A DNA stretch of 64,000 nt from Brachypodium distachyon (taxonomy: Eukaryota > Streptophyta > Magnoliopsida > Poales > Poaceae): positions 25,915,008 to 25,979,007 of the forward strand of contig NC_016133.3 of the NCBI RefSeq assembly GCF_000005505.3. The letters are read 5' to 3'. The translations under genes were made by a program, and so were the position numbers. The notes under the pieces were generated by a model. The model searched no databases, was not told where the DNA came from, and saw only the letters and a list, made by a program, of their open reading frames with translations. This document shows, piece by piece, positions 11,692-21,367 of this stretch (the first letter of the stretch is position 1; the number at the start of each line of letters is the position of its first letter).

Positions 11692-14600
11692 ATGGCGCCG
11701 CTCGGCGCCGACGCGGTCGCAGCGGCGTGGGCGGCGTTGCGGGCGCGCGCGGTTGCCCCGATGCTGCGGGCGGCGGTGTGGGCGTGCCTCGTTATGTCGG
11801 TCATGCTTGTCGTCGAGGCCGCCTGCATGAGCCTCGTCAGCCTCGTGGCCGTCCGGTTGCTGCGCCGGCGCCCCGAGCGGAGGTATAAGTGGGAGCCGAT
11901 GCCCGGGGCCGCGGTGGGGGACGACGTGGAGGATCCTCCGCTGGATTGCGGCGAGTTCCCGAGGGTGCTCGTGCAGATCCCCATGTACAACGAGAAGGAG
12001 GTGAGGCGTTTGGAATCTCTCGCGCGGCTTGCTCTCCATTTCCTGAGGCGTGGTTGTGATCGGGGGTCTAGAACTACGCCCAGCTTGCGTTTCTATGCTT
12101 GGTCACGGCGTTAGGAATTGATCAGGTTCCAGATGTTGATTTTCGCCACCTGGTGCTTGAATAGTACTACTTGAAATGTTTCCGCTGTTTGCTTAGCTTT
12201 TGTGCGCTCTTATTAGAACTGTCTATTTGAACTGGAATTGAGTAATTTGGGACGTTATCTGCTCTCTAGATGAAGTGGGATTGACGATTTGGGGGATTGG
12301 AAGTTAGAACTGCTTATTTGAACTAGTAGTATGCTCTCCCTCAAGGTGGTATTTGCGTCACACATGCTTAATGTTTAAACACATCGACTCGTTTTACTTA
12401 GTACTACTACCTCCGTTCCTAAATAGTATAAGATGTTTTAGCTTTGTCCTAAGTCAAATTTCTTCAAGTTTGACAAAGTTTATAGAATCATGTACTAATA
12501 AGTATACTATGAAAATATATATCATGATAGATTTAGTAAAACTAATTTAGAGCTATAGATGTTGATAGATTTTCCTATAAACTTGGGCAAATTTTAAAAA
12601 GTTTGACTTATGACAAAACTAGAACATCTTATATTTAGGAACGGAGATAGTATTGGTATTTTAATGATTTTTTAATACCCTACTTATGATATTTTCCTTT
12701 CGGAAATTCTAACCTCGCCTGATCTTCCAGTCGCTGTCCTATCGGGGAGGGGTGGCAGGAGGAGGAAGGGGGAAGAAGGGGGAGGTGGTGGCTCACTGGC
12801 AGTGAGGCAACTGTGGGGAAGAGGAGGCACCCTAACCCTAGTGCGGTCCTTTTCCTGTTTCAAAGCTAGTATGGTCTTCATGTTGTCAATTAACTTCTCT
12901 AGTCTATGTAAGAAAGTAGTCAACTATAAACTTACCAATGAAATGGGGTGGGGCTTGGAGTTATGTGGTGTTTGCATTCCCTTGCCTTCTGGTGTCAAAC
13001 ACAGCACAACCATTCCCTTGTCTATTGTTTGTATTTTTATTGAAACCACTGCTAATATAGGGTTAGCATTTTGTTTAAATCCCTTGGCAATTGATTAACA
13101 ATGCCATATGTTGAATAACAATAGTGTTTGCTTTGTTTGAAAGTGGCCAACACTGTTCTCGTGTGCCTTGTTGATTCACAGTATTTGACCCCTGGATTGG
13201 TGCATATGTTGTTATTTTTGCAGGTGTATAAGCTGTCCATTGGAGCTGCGTGTGCTCTCACATGGCCACCAGATCGTATTATAATCCAAGTCTTGGATGA
13301 TTCCACAGATCCACTAATCAAGGTAAGCCTATATTGCAGTGACAAGGTTTATCTTGTTGGAACAAAAATAAATGTTTGCTGTTTTGAAGTTTTGAGTCAA
13401 AAGGTGGTTGGTGAAATGATTTGTACACTGCAGTGCCTGTCATAATAAAAGATCAATATATCTGCATTCCCAAATAAACGTGTGCATATGCGCAATTTTT
13501 TATGCCTAGCTCTAGCAAAAGTTATCGTATAGTATCTGATCATAGTTTTTAAAGAACTAATTGACATCATTCAGATGTCAAGGACAATGAGTCAGATAGA
13601 GATACTAGGAACAGGGGTGATGACAAAAAGTGCTCAATTTTTTATGAAGTAGCCAGAGTTGCGCTCATTGTTTGTTCAAAGAACATAAGTGAAAGTGAGT
13701 AGTGACAGCTTGAATCACACATGATAAGAATGATATACAAGTTACAAAGTGAAAAAATATTACGTTCAGTAATTGCCTTAAGATTATCATGCAGCTGAAT
13801 ATTGTTTTAATCGAATTTCCTTAAGTGCAGGAACTAGTTGAGCTCGAATGCCAGGACTGGGCCAGTAAGAAAATCAACATCAACTATGAGGTTAGAGATA
13901 ACAGGAAGGGATACAAAGCAGGAGCCTTGAAGAAAGGCATGGAACACATATATGCGCAACAGTGTGATTTCATTGCTATCTTCGATGCAGATTTTCAACC
14001 TGAATCTGACTTCCTGTTGAAAACTATACCATTTCTTGTGCATAATCCAAAGATTGCACTTGTGCAAACACGTTGGGAATTTGGTAAGAACACTTTATTT
14101 TATTATGTGAACGTAGTTAAGAATATTTGATTCTCATTCTCACATGTTGACATGCAAATGATATATTGAAAATGAAGCAACGAGTGTCCAAATTAGCAAA
14201 TGCAAAATCCAACTGTCAAACCACATGGAGGTTGGAACATCCAGAGCGATGAAATTGACCATGTAAATTTGCAGTTTCATTGAATGCTGTTATCATGCAA
14301 AGTTACAATTGGTAATTGTTGCATGCCAAATATCTCTAGATGGTATCATGCATGTCACAATTGGGCTGTTCGACGAGATTTCGATATTGGATAGATTTGA
14401 CTCTAGAGGTTATTGCAAAAAAAGTCATCCCTGTGGTACTCAAGTACCTTAAAAACCTGATCGATCATAATTTCATTCAGTGGCTTATGTGTGAGTTGAC
14501 CGCACCTACAGATGGGTTTGCATGAAATTTCTTGCAAGAAGTATTTAACACCAGAAATGTTTCCTCGTAAACTACAGGTTAGAACAAAATGTGTGAATAA

Positions 14601-16960
14601 TATATGAGACTCCTGTTCTCTCGATGTTTGGAGCATCTCATGGTTACAAAAATATGTAATCGTGCTCAAAGTCAAAACAATATCGTCATTTTTTTACATA
14701 TTGGTAAAAATTGACTTTTGAAATGTTTAATTGTTTATCTCTTGCGTAAATAATAGTGCAGTCTGCATTTGGACTGGTACTGGTTAGAAATCCTAACTGT
14801 TTTGGAGAGATGCAAAATGTCTTTTGGGAACATGTGCACAGAGGATTAAAAGTAAATTCAAAACAAATATGTAGCCATGTAAATGTTCATGTATTCTTTA
14901 TGGTTATAAATTTTCTACACAAAGAAAAACATTTTTGTGCACTGACCAAATAGATAAATAAACTGATGCTCCTAAAAAGCTAAACTGGAGCACACACATA
15001 ACTCATATTTTCCCATGAAACGCTACCGGAACAAAAAGAACTCGAACATTTATATGTCCTTTTTTTCTTCTAAAATCTCGTGAGTCGTGACATTTGGAAA
15101 ATTCTTTTTTTGTTTCACCCTGGAGGATGCGCTTTGGTTAAAGTAACTGATATTTCTGAAAACTATTGTTCTATAACAAAGACCTATTGTTTTTACAACA
15201 TGGTTGTGACTGGTGAGTGGTGACATAGTTTGTGGCGCAACTAAATACTGTAGCAAATATTTATTCTGCATTTGTGCCACATGATTTCGTTGACCCTTAT
15301 GTCCTCAACAGTATGGGGATTTCTGTAATAGAAGACTGAGAAACATTGTAACTAGAAAACAGGGCTAACCATTTTAACACATTTTGCCTTTAGTTTAGAC
15401 ACTTGATAATATTTAGGGTGACAATTTTAAGCTCTATTTTGTTCTCTTCTGATTATTACTGATGTTCTGATGCAAGCTATTCGCCTTCTTCATGACAGTT
15501 GTAATATTGATAACTTGAAGTGAGGAGTTTTGTTCATTCGGATTACAGGATCTTCCTGATCTGGCCTTTGCCGGGCAATTTTGCAGTGAACTATGGTGTT
15601 TGCTTGATGACGAGGATACAGAAGATGTCACTGGACTATCATTTCAAAGTCGAGCAGGAATCTGGTTCATTTATGCACGCATTCTTTGGTTTCAATGGTA
15701 AGAGCTGATCTCAGCCATTTACTTAAGGTTTCTATTTTCCTGTTATTGCTTCTTTCCTTATATGGGATGTTTTATTGTGTATTCTCTGAAGATTATATAT
15801 CAATGTTGTCTTGTTAATAGGCACGGCTGGTGTTTGGCGTGTATCTGCTATTAATGAATCCGGAGGATGGAAAGATCGCACCACTGTGGAGGACATGGAC
15901 TTGGCTGTACGGGCAGGCCTCAAGGGATGGGAGTTCTTGTATGTGGGTGATATAAGGGTATGTCTCATATACTCTGCAATTTCAAATCATTGTTTGTCAG
16001 TGAGCGTGTCCTATATTGCACCCCACGTCATTATAATTAAATCTTACGCAGGTCAAGAGTGAACTGCCAAGTACATTCAAGGCCTATCGTCATCAACAGC
16101 ATAGGTGGACTTGTGGTGCTGCCAATCTCTTCAGAAAAATGGCATGGGAAATCGTGACAAACAAGGTGTGCATTCTTGAACCACACCGCAAAAGACCATA
16201 TAAGTATGCCATGTAATGATGTCATCTACATTATACAGGGGGTGTCAATATGGAAGAAATATCACCTTTTATACAGCTTCTTCTTTGTGCGGAGGGTCAT
16301 TGCTCCTATCCTGACATTCTTATTCTACTGTATTGTTATTCCATTATCTGCCATGGTTCCTGAAGTTAGTATTCCTGTATGGGGCCTGGTCTACATTCCT
16401 ACTGCAATTACCATCATGAATGCCATTAGAAATCCTCGGTATGCATGATTCGGTTCCTCCTGAATACAGGTTCCTTTTTTGCTTCTTAATGCTGACATCT
16501 TTTATATTATCATATTTGATGCACCAGGTCGCTCCATCTGATGCCCTTCTGGATTTTGTTTGAAAATGTAATGTCCCTGCACCGTATGCGTGCAGCTCTA
16601 ACTGGTTTACTTGAGACTGCACATGCAAATGATTGGGTGGTTACCGAAAAGGTAGGAGATCTGGTGAAGGATGATCTTGATATACCACTCCTGGAACCAC
16701 TAAGGCCCACTGAATGCGTGGAGAGGTATATGAAGACTCATAGCCCTAACAATTTAAGTTTACAGCTATTTTCGGACTCTAATCTTCGCCTTTGCAGGAT
16801 TTACGTCACTGAGCTCTTGCTTGCGTTCTACCTCTTGATATGTGCCTCGTATGATTTCGTTCTTGGAAGCCATACATACTACATGTACATCTACCTTCAG
16901 GCCTTTGCATTTGTCATATTGGGGTTTGGTTTTGTTGGAACAAAAACTCCATGTTCATAG
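11692..16960 (+). CDS. CSLA: Cellulose synthase-like A: glucomannan 4-beta-mannosyltransferase, nine exons
   Basis: CSLA enzymes are Golgi family-2 glycosyltransferases that polymerise GDP-mannose (and GDP-glucose) into (gluco)mannan backbones. Exons fit canonical GT-AG introns: 11692-12000, 13224-13322, 13831-14083, 15587-15697, 15821-15957, 16052-16165, 16239-16438, 16528-16725, 16798-16960. They give 527 residues with no stop, a normal length. A membrane helix at about 30-60 follows a short N-terminus. Catalytic signatures are all present: DDSTD at 128-132, DAD at 188-190, VED at 280-282 and QQHRW at 318-322. Four to five hydrophobic segments follow, and the protein ends VGTKTPCS. By memory the sequence is nearest rice CSLA7-type proteins, but the paralogue number is not proven. 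One oddity is Gly224 in VNYGVCLM, where I expect an Asp. Intron 1 (1223 bp) carries a Stowaway MITE. It is the only host gene here and looks functional. Confidence 0.93.
12407..12650 (+). mobile_element. Stowaway MITE in CSLA intron 1, 244 bp
   Basis: Starts CTACCTCCGTTCCTAAATAG and ends CTATTTAGGAACGGAG-like in inverse (TATTTAGGAACGGAGATAG), with TA on both sides as target duplication. The inverted ends extend further (ATAAGATGTTTT versus its complement), so the transcript could form a hairpin inside intron 1. No coding capacity. Confidence 0.85.
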
Positions 16961-17665
16961 AGAAGTTGTCACCATTTTCCATTTCAGAATTTGTTCACAA
17001 AAATGCAATCACTATTTTGTGTCCGATGAAAGAGAAGCTTGATTTGATCTTCTGATAACAGCAATCTATATGGAATTGGGACATTCTTCTTAGCAAGTAT
17101 AGGTCTAAATTATACAGAATGGTACATTATGTTTTTTATAGTGAGAATGGTAGGGGCATTTTGGTTTTAAGGGTTTCCTGGAATCCTGTTTGTATTATAT
17201 GTCTATTTTGCAAATAAATGGTTAGGTTGGATCATGAATTGTGCAGTTGTGCTACTACTGTCGATTACACCGTCAAGTTGCCAACAAAACGCAACACCCG
17301 TGTCGCTCCTGTGGCGGCTCGGGTGCCACCCCCACTCCTCCCGCCCTCCCCTCCCCTCGCCGTCGCTGGAGGATGCCGGCAGGTTAAGCCCGCCCGGCGG
17401 ACGGTGGCGGTGGGTCCTTCCTGTTGCCTTTTGCAGCGGATCTCGCGGTGGCGCACGGTGGAAGCTGCTGGCGGCGCGCGGAGGCCCGCGATGGCTGCAG
17501 CCAATGCCGGGCGTGCGCTGGAAGGCCGAGGCCTCCACCTTGGGCGGCATGGCGGCGGCACCACCCGGCGGCGGGTTCCGGTGTTGCCGGGTGTTGGTGG
17601 CAAAGCTTGATGGTGGATCCGGTGCCGACGGGCGGTTGGGCACCTGATCTGGCCGACGGTCGGCT
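16961..17665. other. CSLA 3' flank and GC-rich stretch
   Basis: The first 250 bases are AT-rich 3' UTR-like sequence with several ATAAA-type words (for example AATAAATGG at 17213). From 17280 to 17660 the sequence turns GC-rich, with overlapping frames of 110-180 residues on both strands and no domain. I see no supported gene in it. Confidence 0.45.
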
Positions 17666-17737
17666 GGGCCAGCCTCGATGGTGGACGGCGGGCTTCTCGG
17701 AGGTGTTTTCAGCTGCAGATCTGGTGCAGTCATTTGT
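17666..17737 (+). repeat. 72-bp direct repeat, copy 1
   Basis: Begins GGGCCAGCCTCGATGG and ends GTGCAGTCATTTGT. It matches 18373-18444 at 70 of 72 positions by eye. The two copies bracket two Stowaway MITEs and flank GC-rich sequence of the same style, suggesting a duplicated segment of an unidentified element. Confidence 0.8.
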
Positions 17738-17871
17738 TTATAACGCAACTAGTGTGTTATCTGTAATCACTCGTCCAGGGACAAAATCACTTTGGTTTTC
17801 AGACGCAAGGGAGGCTTATTAGCTCCGATAGTTGTCACATCTTCCACGTTCTTTTTCCGGGGCATTATGTA

Positions 17872-17984
17872 ATCCCTCCATCCCATATTAAGTGACGTTT
17901 TATTACATGTATCTAGACGTTTTTTATGCATAGATACATTCATATTTGGACAAATTTGTGTCACTTAATATGGGACAGAGGGAG
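17872..17984 (+). mobile_element. Stowaway MITE, 113 bp
   Basis: Left end ATCCCTCCATCCCATATTAAG and right end CTTAATATGGGACAGAGGGAG form a near-perfect terminal inverted repeat, bounded by TA dinucleotides at 17870-17871 and 17985-17986. The interior holds the common TCTAGACG / ATAGATACATT words of short Triticeae Stowaways. Confidence 0.85.
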
Positions 17985-18119
17985 TATTATGTTACCTTTC
18001 GTGCTGGCCTAGACGTGATTCTAATAGATATTCTAACCTGCTATTCTGGGTACAGAATATATCAAAACAAATATTCAAACAACGAATTAGCTAACAAAAG
18101 TTACAGTAGTTAAATAGTA

Positions 18120-18228
18120 CTCCCTTCGTTCCATAATTCTTGTCTCAAATTTGCCAAAAAATGAATGTATCTATTTCTAAAAAGTGTCTACATACATGTA
18201 ATATTTTGATAAGAATTATGGAACGGAG
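18120..18228 (+). mobile_element. Stowaway MITE, 109 bp
   Basis: Left end CTCCCTTCGTTCCATAATTCTT and right end AAGAATTATGGAACGGAG are inverted copies; TA flanks both sides (18118-18119 and 18229-18230). It is the second of two MITEs lying between the 72-bp direct repeats. Confidence 0.87.
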
Positions 18229-18372
18229 TAATGCACTGCTGCAAAACCAGACACTGCCAAATTTATGTAACAAAAGGAAGACCACTTTCCTAAAGAAGTG
18301 TACTCGAGTAACAATAATTAAAAGCAATCATAAAACTACAAAACAAAACATAGATACAAAACAAGCAGATCT

Positions 18373-18444
18373 GGGCCAGCCTCGATGGCGGACGGCGGGC
18401 TTCTCGGAGGTGTTTTCAGCTGCAAATCTGGTGCAGTCATTTGT
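18373..18444 (+). repeat. 72-bp direct repeat, copy 2
   Basis: Differs from copy 1 (17666-17737) at two positions by eye. Sequence beyond it diverges from that beyond copy 1. Confidence 0.8.
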
Positions 18445-19189
18445 CTCCCTTCCCCATGCGTGTGGCTTTGGCTCGCTGGCTTCTCGCCGGCGTTGCTACA
18501 TCGGTGGATGCCGGGACGGCGGTCCCGGGTCATGTCTTGGTTGTCTAGGCAGCCGATCTGGCATTTTGGGGCGCAAATTTGTCTCAGTCAAGCAGAGGAA
18601 GGATATCGAGGCAACGGCCTTGGAAGGGGGTGAAGGCGTTTGCTGCGCTAGGCGTAGTCAGGTTCTGGACGCCGGGGCGGCGGCCTCGGACAGCGTTGGT
18701 GCTTAGGCGGTCAAATGCGGCGGCCTCGAACAGCGTTGACTTCTTGAGACGCGCCTCACGTCCACCTTCGTCGGGGCGGCCCGAATCTGCTCCTCTTCGC
18801 GGTTTTGGTTACTCTCGCCTTCGTGCGGTGGCGGTGAGTGCAGTGCGGTGGTGCGGTGCTCTGGCGATGCTTCTTCTGTGCTCCTTTGGAGCCCGTCAAG
18901 GTCCTTCGGCCCTCTCTGGGGAGCCATGCCGGATTTGGCTTTCTCAGTGGAGGGGTGATGTGTTCTTCGATTTGTCGGGGTTCTTCTTTAGTTGCATCCC
19001 TTGGTGTGTTGGCATGTAGGCAGAGCGTTTGTTTGTTGTGTCAATCCTCCTGTTGTCTGTTAGGGGCTTCGTCCTCTTGTATCTGGTTTTTACCCAGTTT
19101 TCCCTAATAAACTAGGCAACTCTATTTCTTCTATAACTAAATGCAGGAACTTCCTGCCCCTTTGAGGTGTCCCTAGAAAACACCGTCAA
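18445..19189. other. GC-rich repeat-like sequence, unassigned
   Basis: Overlapping frames of up to 188 residues on the plus strand have no recognisable domain. The text turns T-rich at 19020-19135 and ends with AATAAACTAGG, like a 3' UTR. It may be the 3' end of a non-LTR or captured-gene sequence. I cannot name it. Confidence 0.35.
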
Positions 19190-19411
19190 GTTGAATTTTG
19201 TCCGATGCTCCTACTTGGATCCTTTGATCCCACTAGAGGATTGAGGCAAGGTGACCCGGTTTCTCTGTTCCTATTTTCCTAAGTCCAAAGCAACCACATT
19301 TCCCCAATTATCATTGGACCTAGGGGTCCAGAAGTCTCGCATCTCCTTTTTGCTGATGATATGCTTATATTCTTCAAAGCCTTCCGGACTAGGTGAGGAT
19401 GGTACATGAGG
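19190..19411 (+). pseudogene. LINE A, reverse transcriptase fragment 1
   Basis: In alternating frames the plus strand encodes PTRGLRQGDPVSLFLF (written across a frameshift) and then SHLLFADDMLIFFKAF, the conserved RT blocks with the catalytic F/YADD motif of plant non-LTR retrotransposons. It is 5'-truncated and frameshifted. The reading is broken at about 19412 by the TIR element that contains the MULE, and the same LINE resumes at 29293. Confidence 0.8.
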
Positions 19412-19581
19412 CAAGAGCAACTCTAGCAGATACCGAAAAGAGCCCCGATCCGAAAAATAACTGCCAGTTTTGGGTTTTGGGCGCCAAAAGCGACCCGAAT
19501 AGATACCAAAAATTTGTGGAATCCGTAAGGAAAAGATCGGATCAACCGAATACCACCCCGTGCGCTTGGATATCATCAGTG

Positions 19582-19865
19582 GCTAATTTTTTTTAAATAA
19601 TATGAATTTTTTAATCATTTCCGAAAATAATACGCGTTTTTCAAAAATCTCAAAAATAATGCGGCCTCGGGCTGGGCGAGGCCGATTGGGCCCAATCGGC
19701 CTGGCCCAAGCCGAGTAGGCCCAGTCGGCCTCGGCCAGGCCGACTGCAGGCCGCTGGGCTAGCCCGGGGGGCCCACTCGCGCCAGTCGGCCTGGCCCAGG
19801 CCGACTGAACCCAGTTGGCTTTGCCCAGGCCGACTGGCCCAGTGGGTTTGCGCCACGCCGACTGG
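19582..19865 (+). repeat. Left terminal inverted repeat of the MULE
   Basis: Starts GCTAATTTTTTTTAAATAAT and runs through AAAATCTCAAAAATAAT into a GC-rich part. There the motif CGGCCTGGCCCAGGCCGACT recurs several times with variation. It pairs with 28264-28547 in inverse. The repeated motif is the likely transposase or regulatory binding region, by analogy with other long-TIR MULEs. Confidence 0.85.
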
Positions 19866-20306
19866 ATTCAGTCGGTTTGGGCCAGGCCGATCGAAATAAT
19901 TTTCCTGCGCCGACTCGAAGTAATTTTTTTTTCTTCGGATCCTTCCGGTCTTTTGAACTAAAATACTCGACAACATGGATAAAAGTAACATGCCGAATCC
20001 GATTGGAAGTAATTAGTCTTCGCCGCTAGTTCGTTGCATGAGCAACGCATACACGGACGAGGCCCATTTTTTGTCTCAAATCCTTACGGTTTTTTGATAA
20101 AGAGTAACATAAACCGATAATTTGCTGGACAATTTCCGTGTCGATTCTTTGTGGTTTGTTTGAACTGAAAGACTTGACATTTGGATAAATTAACATACAT
20201 CGATAATGTGCTGGTTACGGAACCAAGGCACGACTAAATTAACATACATTGGTAATACCGCAATTGGACATAATTAAAGATAGCAAATACATTAGAAACA
20301 CAAGCA
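19866..20306. other. MULE interior spacer
   Basis: AT-rich sequence between the left TIR and the 3' end of the GRF gene. I see no gene. It would be the 3' UTR side of the GRF transcript. Confidence 0.5.
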
Positions 20307-20967
20307 CTACTGAGTCCACTTAGGCCATTTTCCGCTCGTATCGCCACATTCTTCTGCAGCCTTTGCCACGGCGGCCCTTTCTCTTTGCCTCTCCCTTTCT
20401 GCCTCACGAGCATCCTTGCGCCTTCGTTCCTCTTGCATCTCAAGCGCTTTCTCCCTGTTTTTCCTTAGTGCTTCGTCAATCCAACGACGTTGTTCCTCCC
20501 TATGCTCTTTCATCTCTCTCTCTTGCTCCTCCTTCTCCTGGGCTGCAGCTTTTTCCTCACGCTCCTCTGCGTGGAAACGCTGCCATGCATTTCGGGACCT
20601 TGTTTTGATCTCTTCCACCGCCCAATCCGGCATCTCCGTGTCAATCCAACGATACCACATGCATAGGGACGGAGGAGACTACAAAAAGGCCTACTGTTAC
20701 AAATCTGCTATGACACAAAAAACATGTTTTAGAACACCTAAATGTGCTTACCGGAGGCTTGTCGTACGGCGAAACCGGGACAAGTGGTTCATACTCATAG
20801 TTCGCGCACATGAAAAACCTCATGCCCAGCTTATCTGAAAAATCTGTCACCTCCTTCACCTTGCATAGATTGCCGCACCAACACCTGAGATGTTCCACCC
20901 CCCGAGGCAACATCGCATCTTTCATCCTCCTCGGCCTCTCGCCCTGGTCCGAGCAAGGCAAACTCAT
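20307..20967 (-). CDS. GRF-type zinc-finger / coiled-coil protein in the MULE, two exons
   Basis: Minus-strand exons 20967-20752 and 20678-20307 join through a GT-AG intron (GTAAGC donor, TTTTGTAG acceptor) to 195 residues without a stop. Residues 29-60 have the CWCG...GMRFFMC...YEYEP pattern of the GRF zinc finger (CxCG near the start, GxRFxxC later), a small nucleic-acid-binding module. After a Pro-rich linker comes WIDTEMPDWA, then a highly charged Glu/Arg/Lys coiled coil from about 95 to 180. Proteins of this build occur in grass genomes and are often TE-linked. The start is the first Met of the frame. It lies 401 bases beyond the 3' end of the PMD gene in the same orientation. It is the only open gene in the MULE. 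A role in transposition is inferred only from its position. Confidence 0.7.
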
Positions 20968-21367
20968 TTGGGGACACTGGAATATTGGAAAAAACAGTAG
21001 TGGGAAGGATGCTTGGATGACTACCGGAAATGAGGTATTTATAAGCTCTCAAACTCATTCTCCCGCCACCGTTTCCCTCCTCTTTTTCCCGCCTGGTTTT
21101 CCCGCCTCATTTTCGCGCCACCGTTTCCCGCCTCCTTTTCGCGCCATCGTTTCCCGCCTCGTTTTTGCGCCACCGTTTCCCGCCTCCTTTTCCCGCCTCC
21201 TTTTACCGCCACCGTTTCCCGTCTATTTTAAGTTGTCGGTTTTAATTTCAGTCTTTCTATTGCATATGTATTTTAGTCCTGCCGTTATTTATATGCAAAT
21301 GTAACTTGAATAAGAATGCAAAAATTAGTAACATGTCTCTCTCATACATAGGACCTACATCCAAATA
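20968..21367 (-). other. Spacer between PMD and GRF genes with CCGCCTC repeats
   Basis: Holds short tandem phrases (TTCCCGCCTCCTTTTCGCGCCA and variants at 21070-21210) directly upstream of the GRF gene start. E2F-like TTTCCCGCC and TTTCGCGCC words recur here about eight times. This is the likely promoter and 5' leader of the GRF gene. Confidence 0.45.

Noticed and set aside
20416..20838. Plus-strand frames over the GRF gene
   Set aside because: Antisense shadows of the charged coiled-coil exon; the minus strand has the domain and splice sites.
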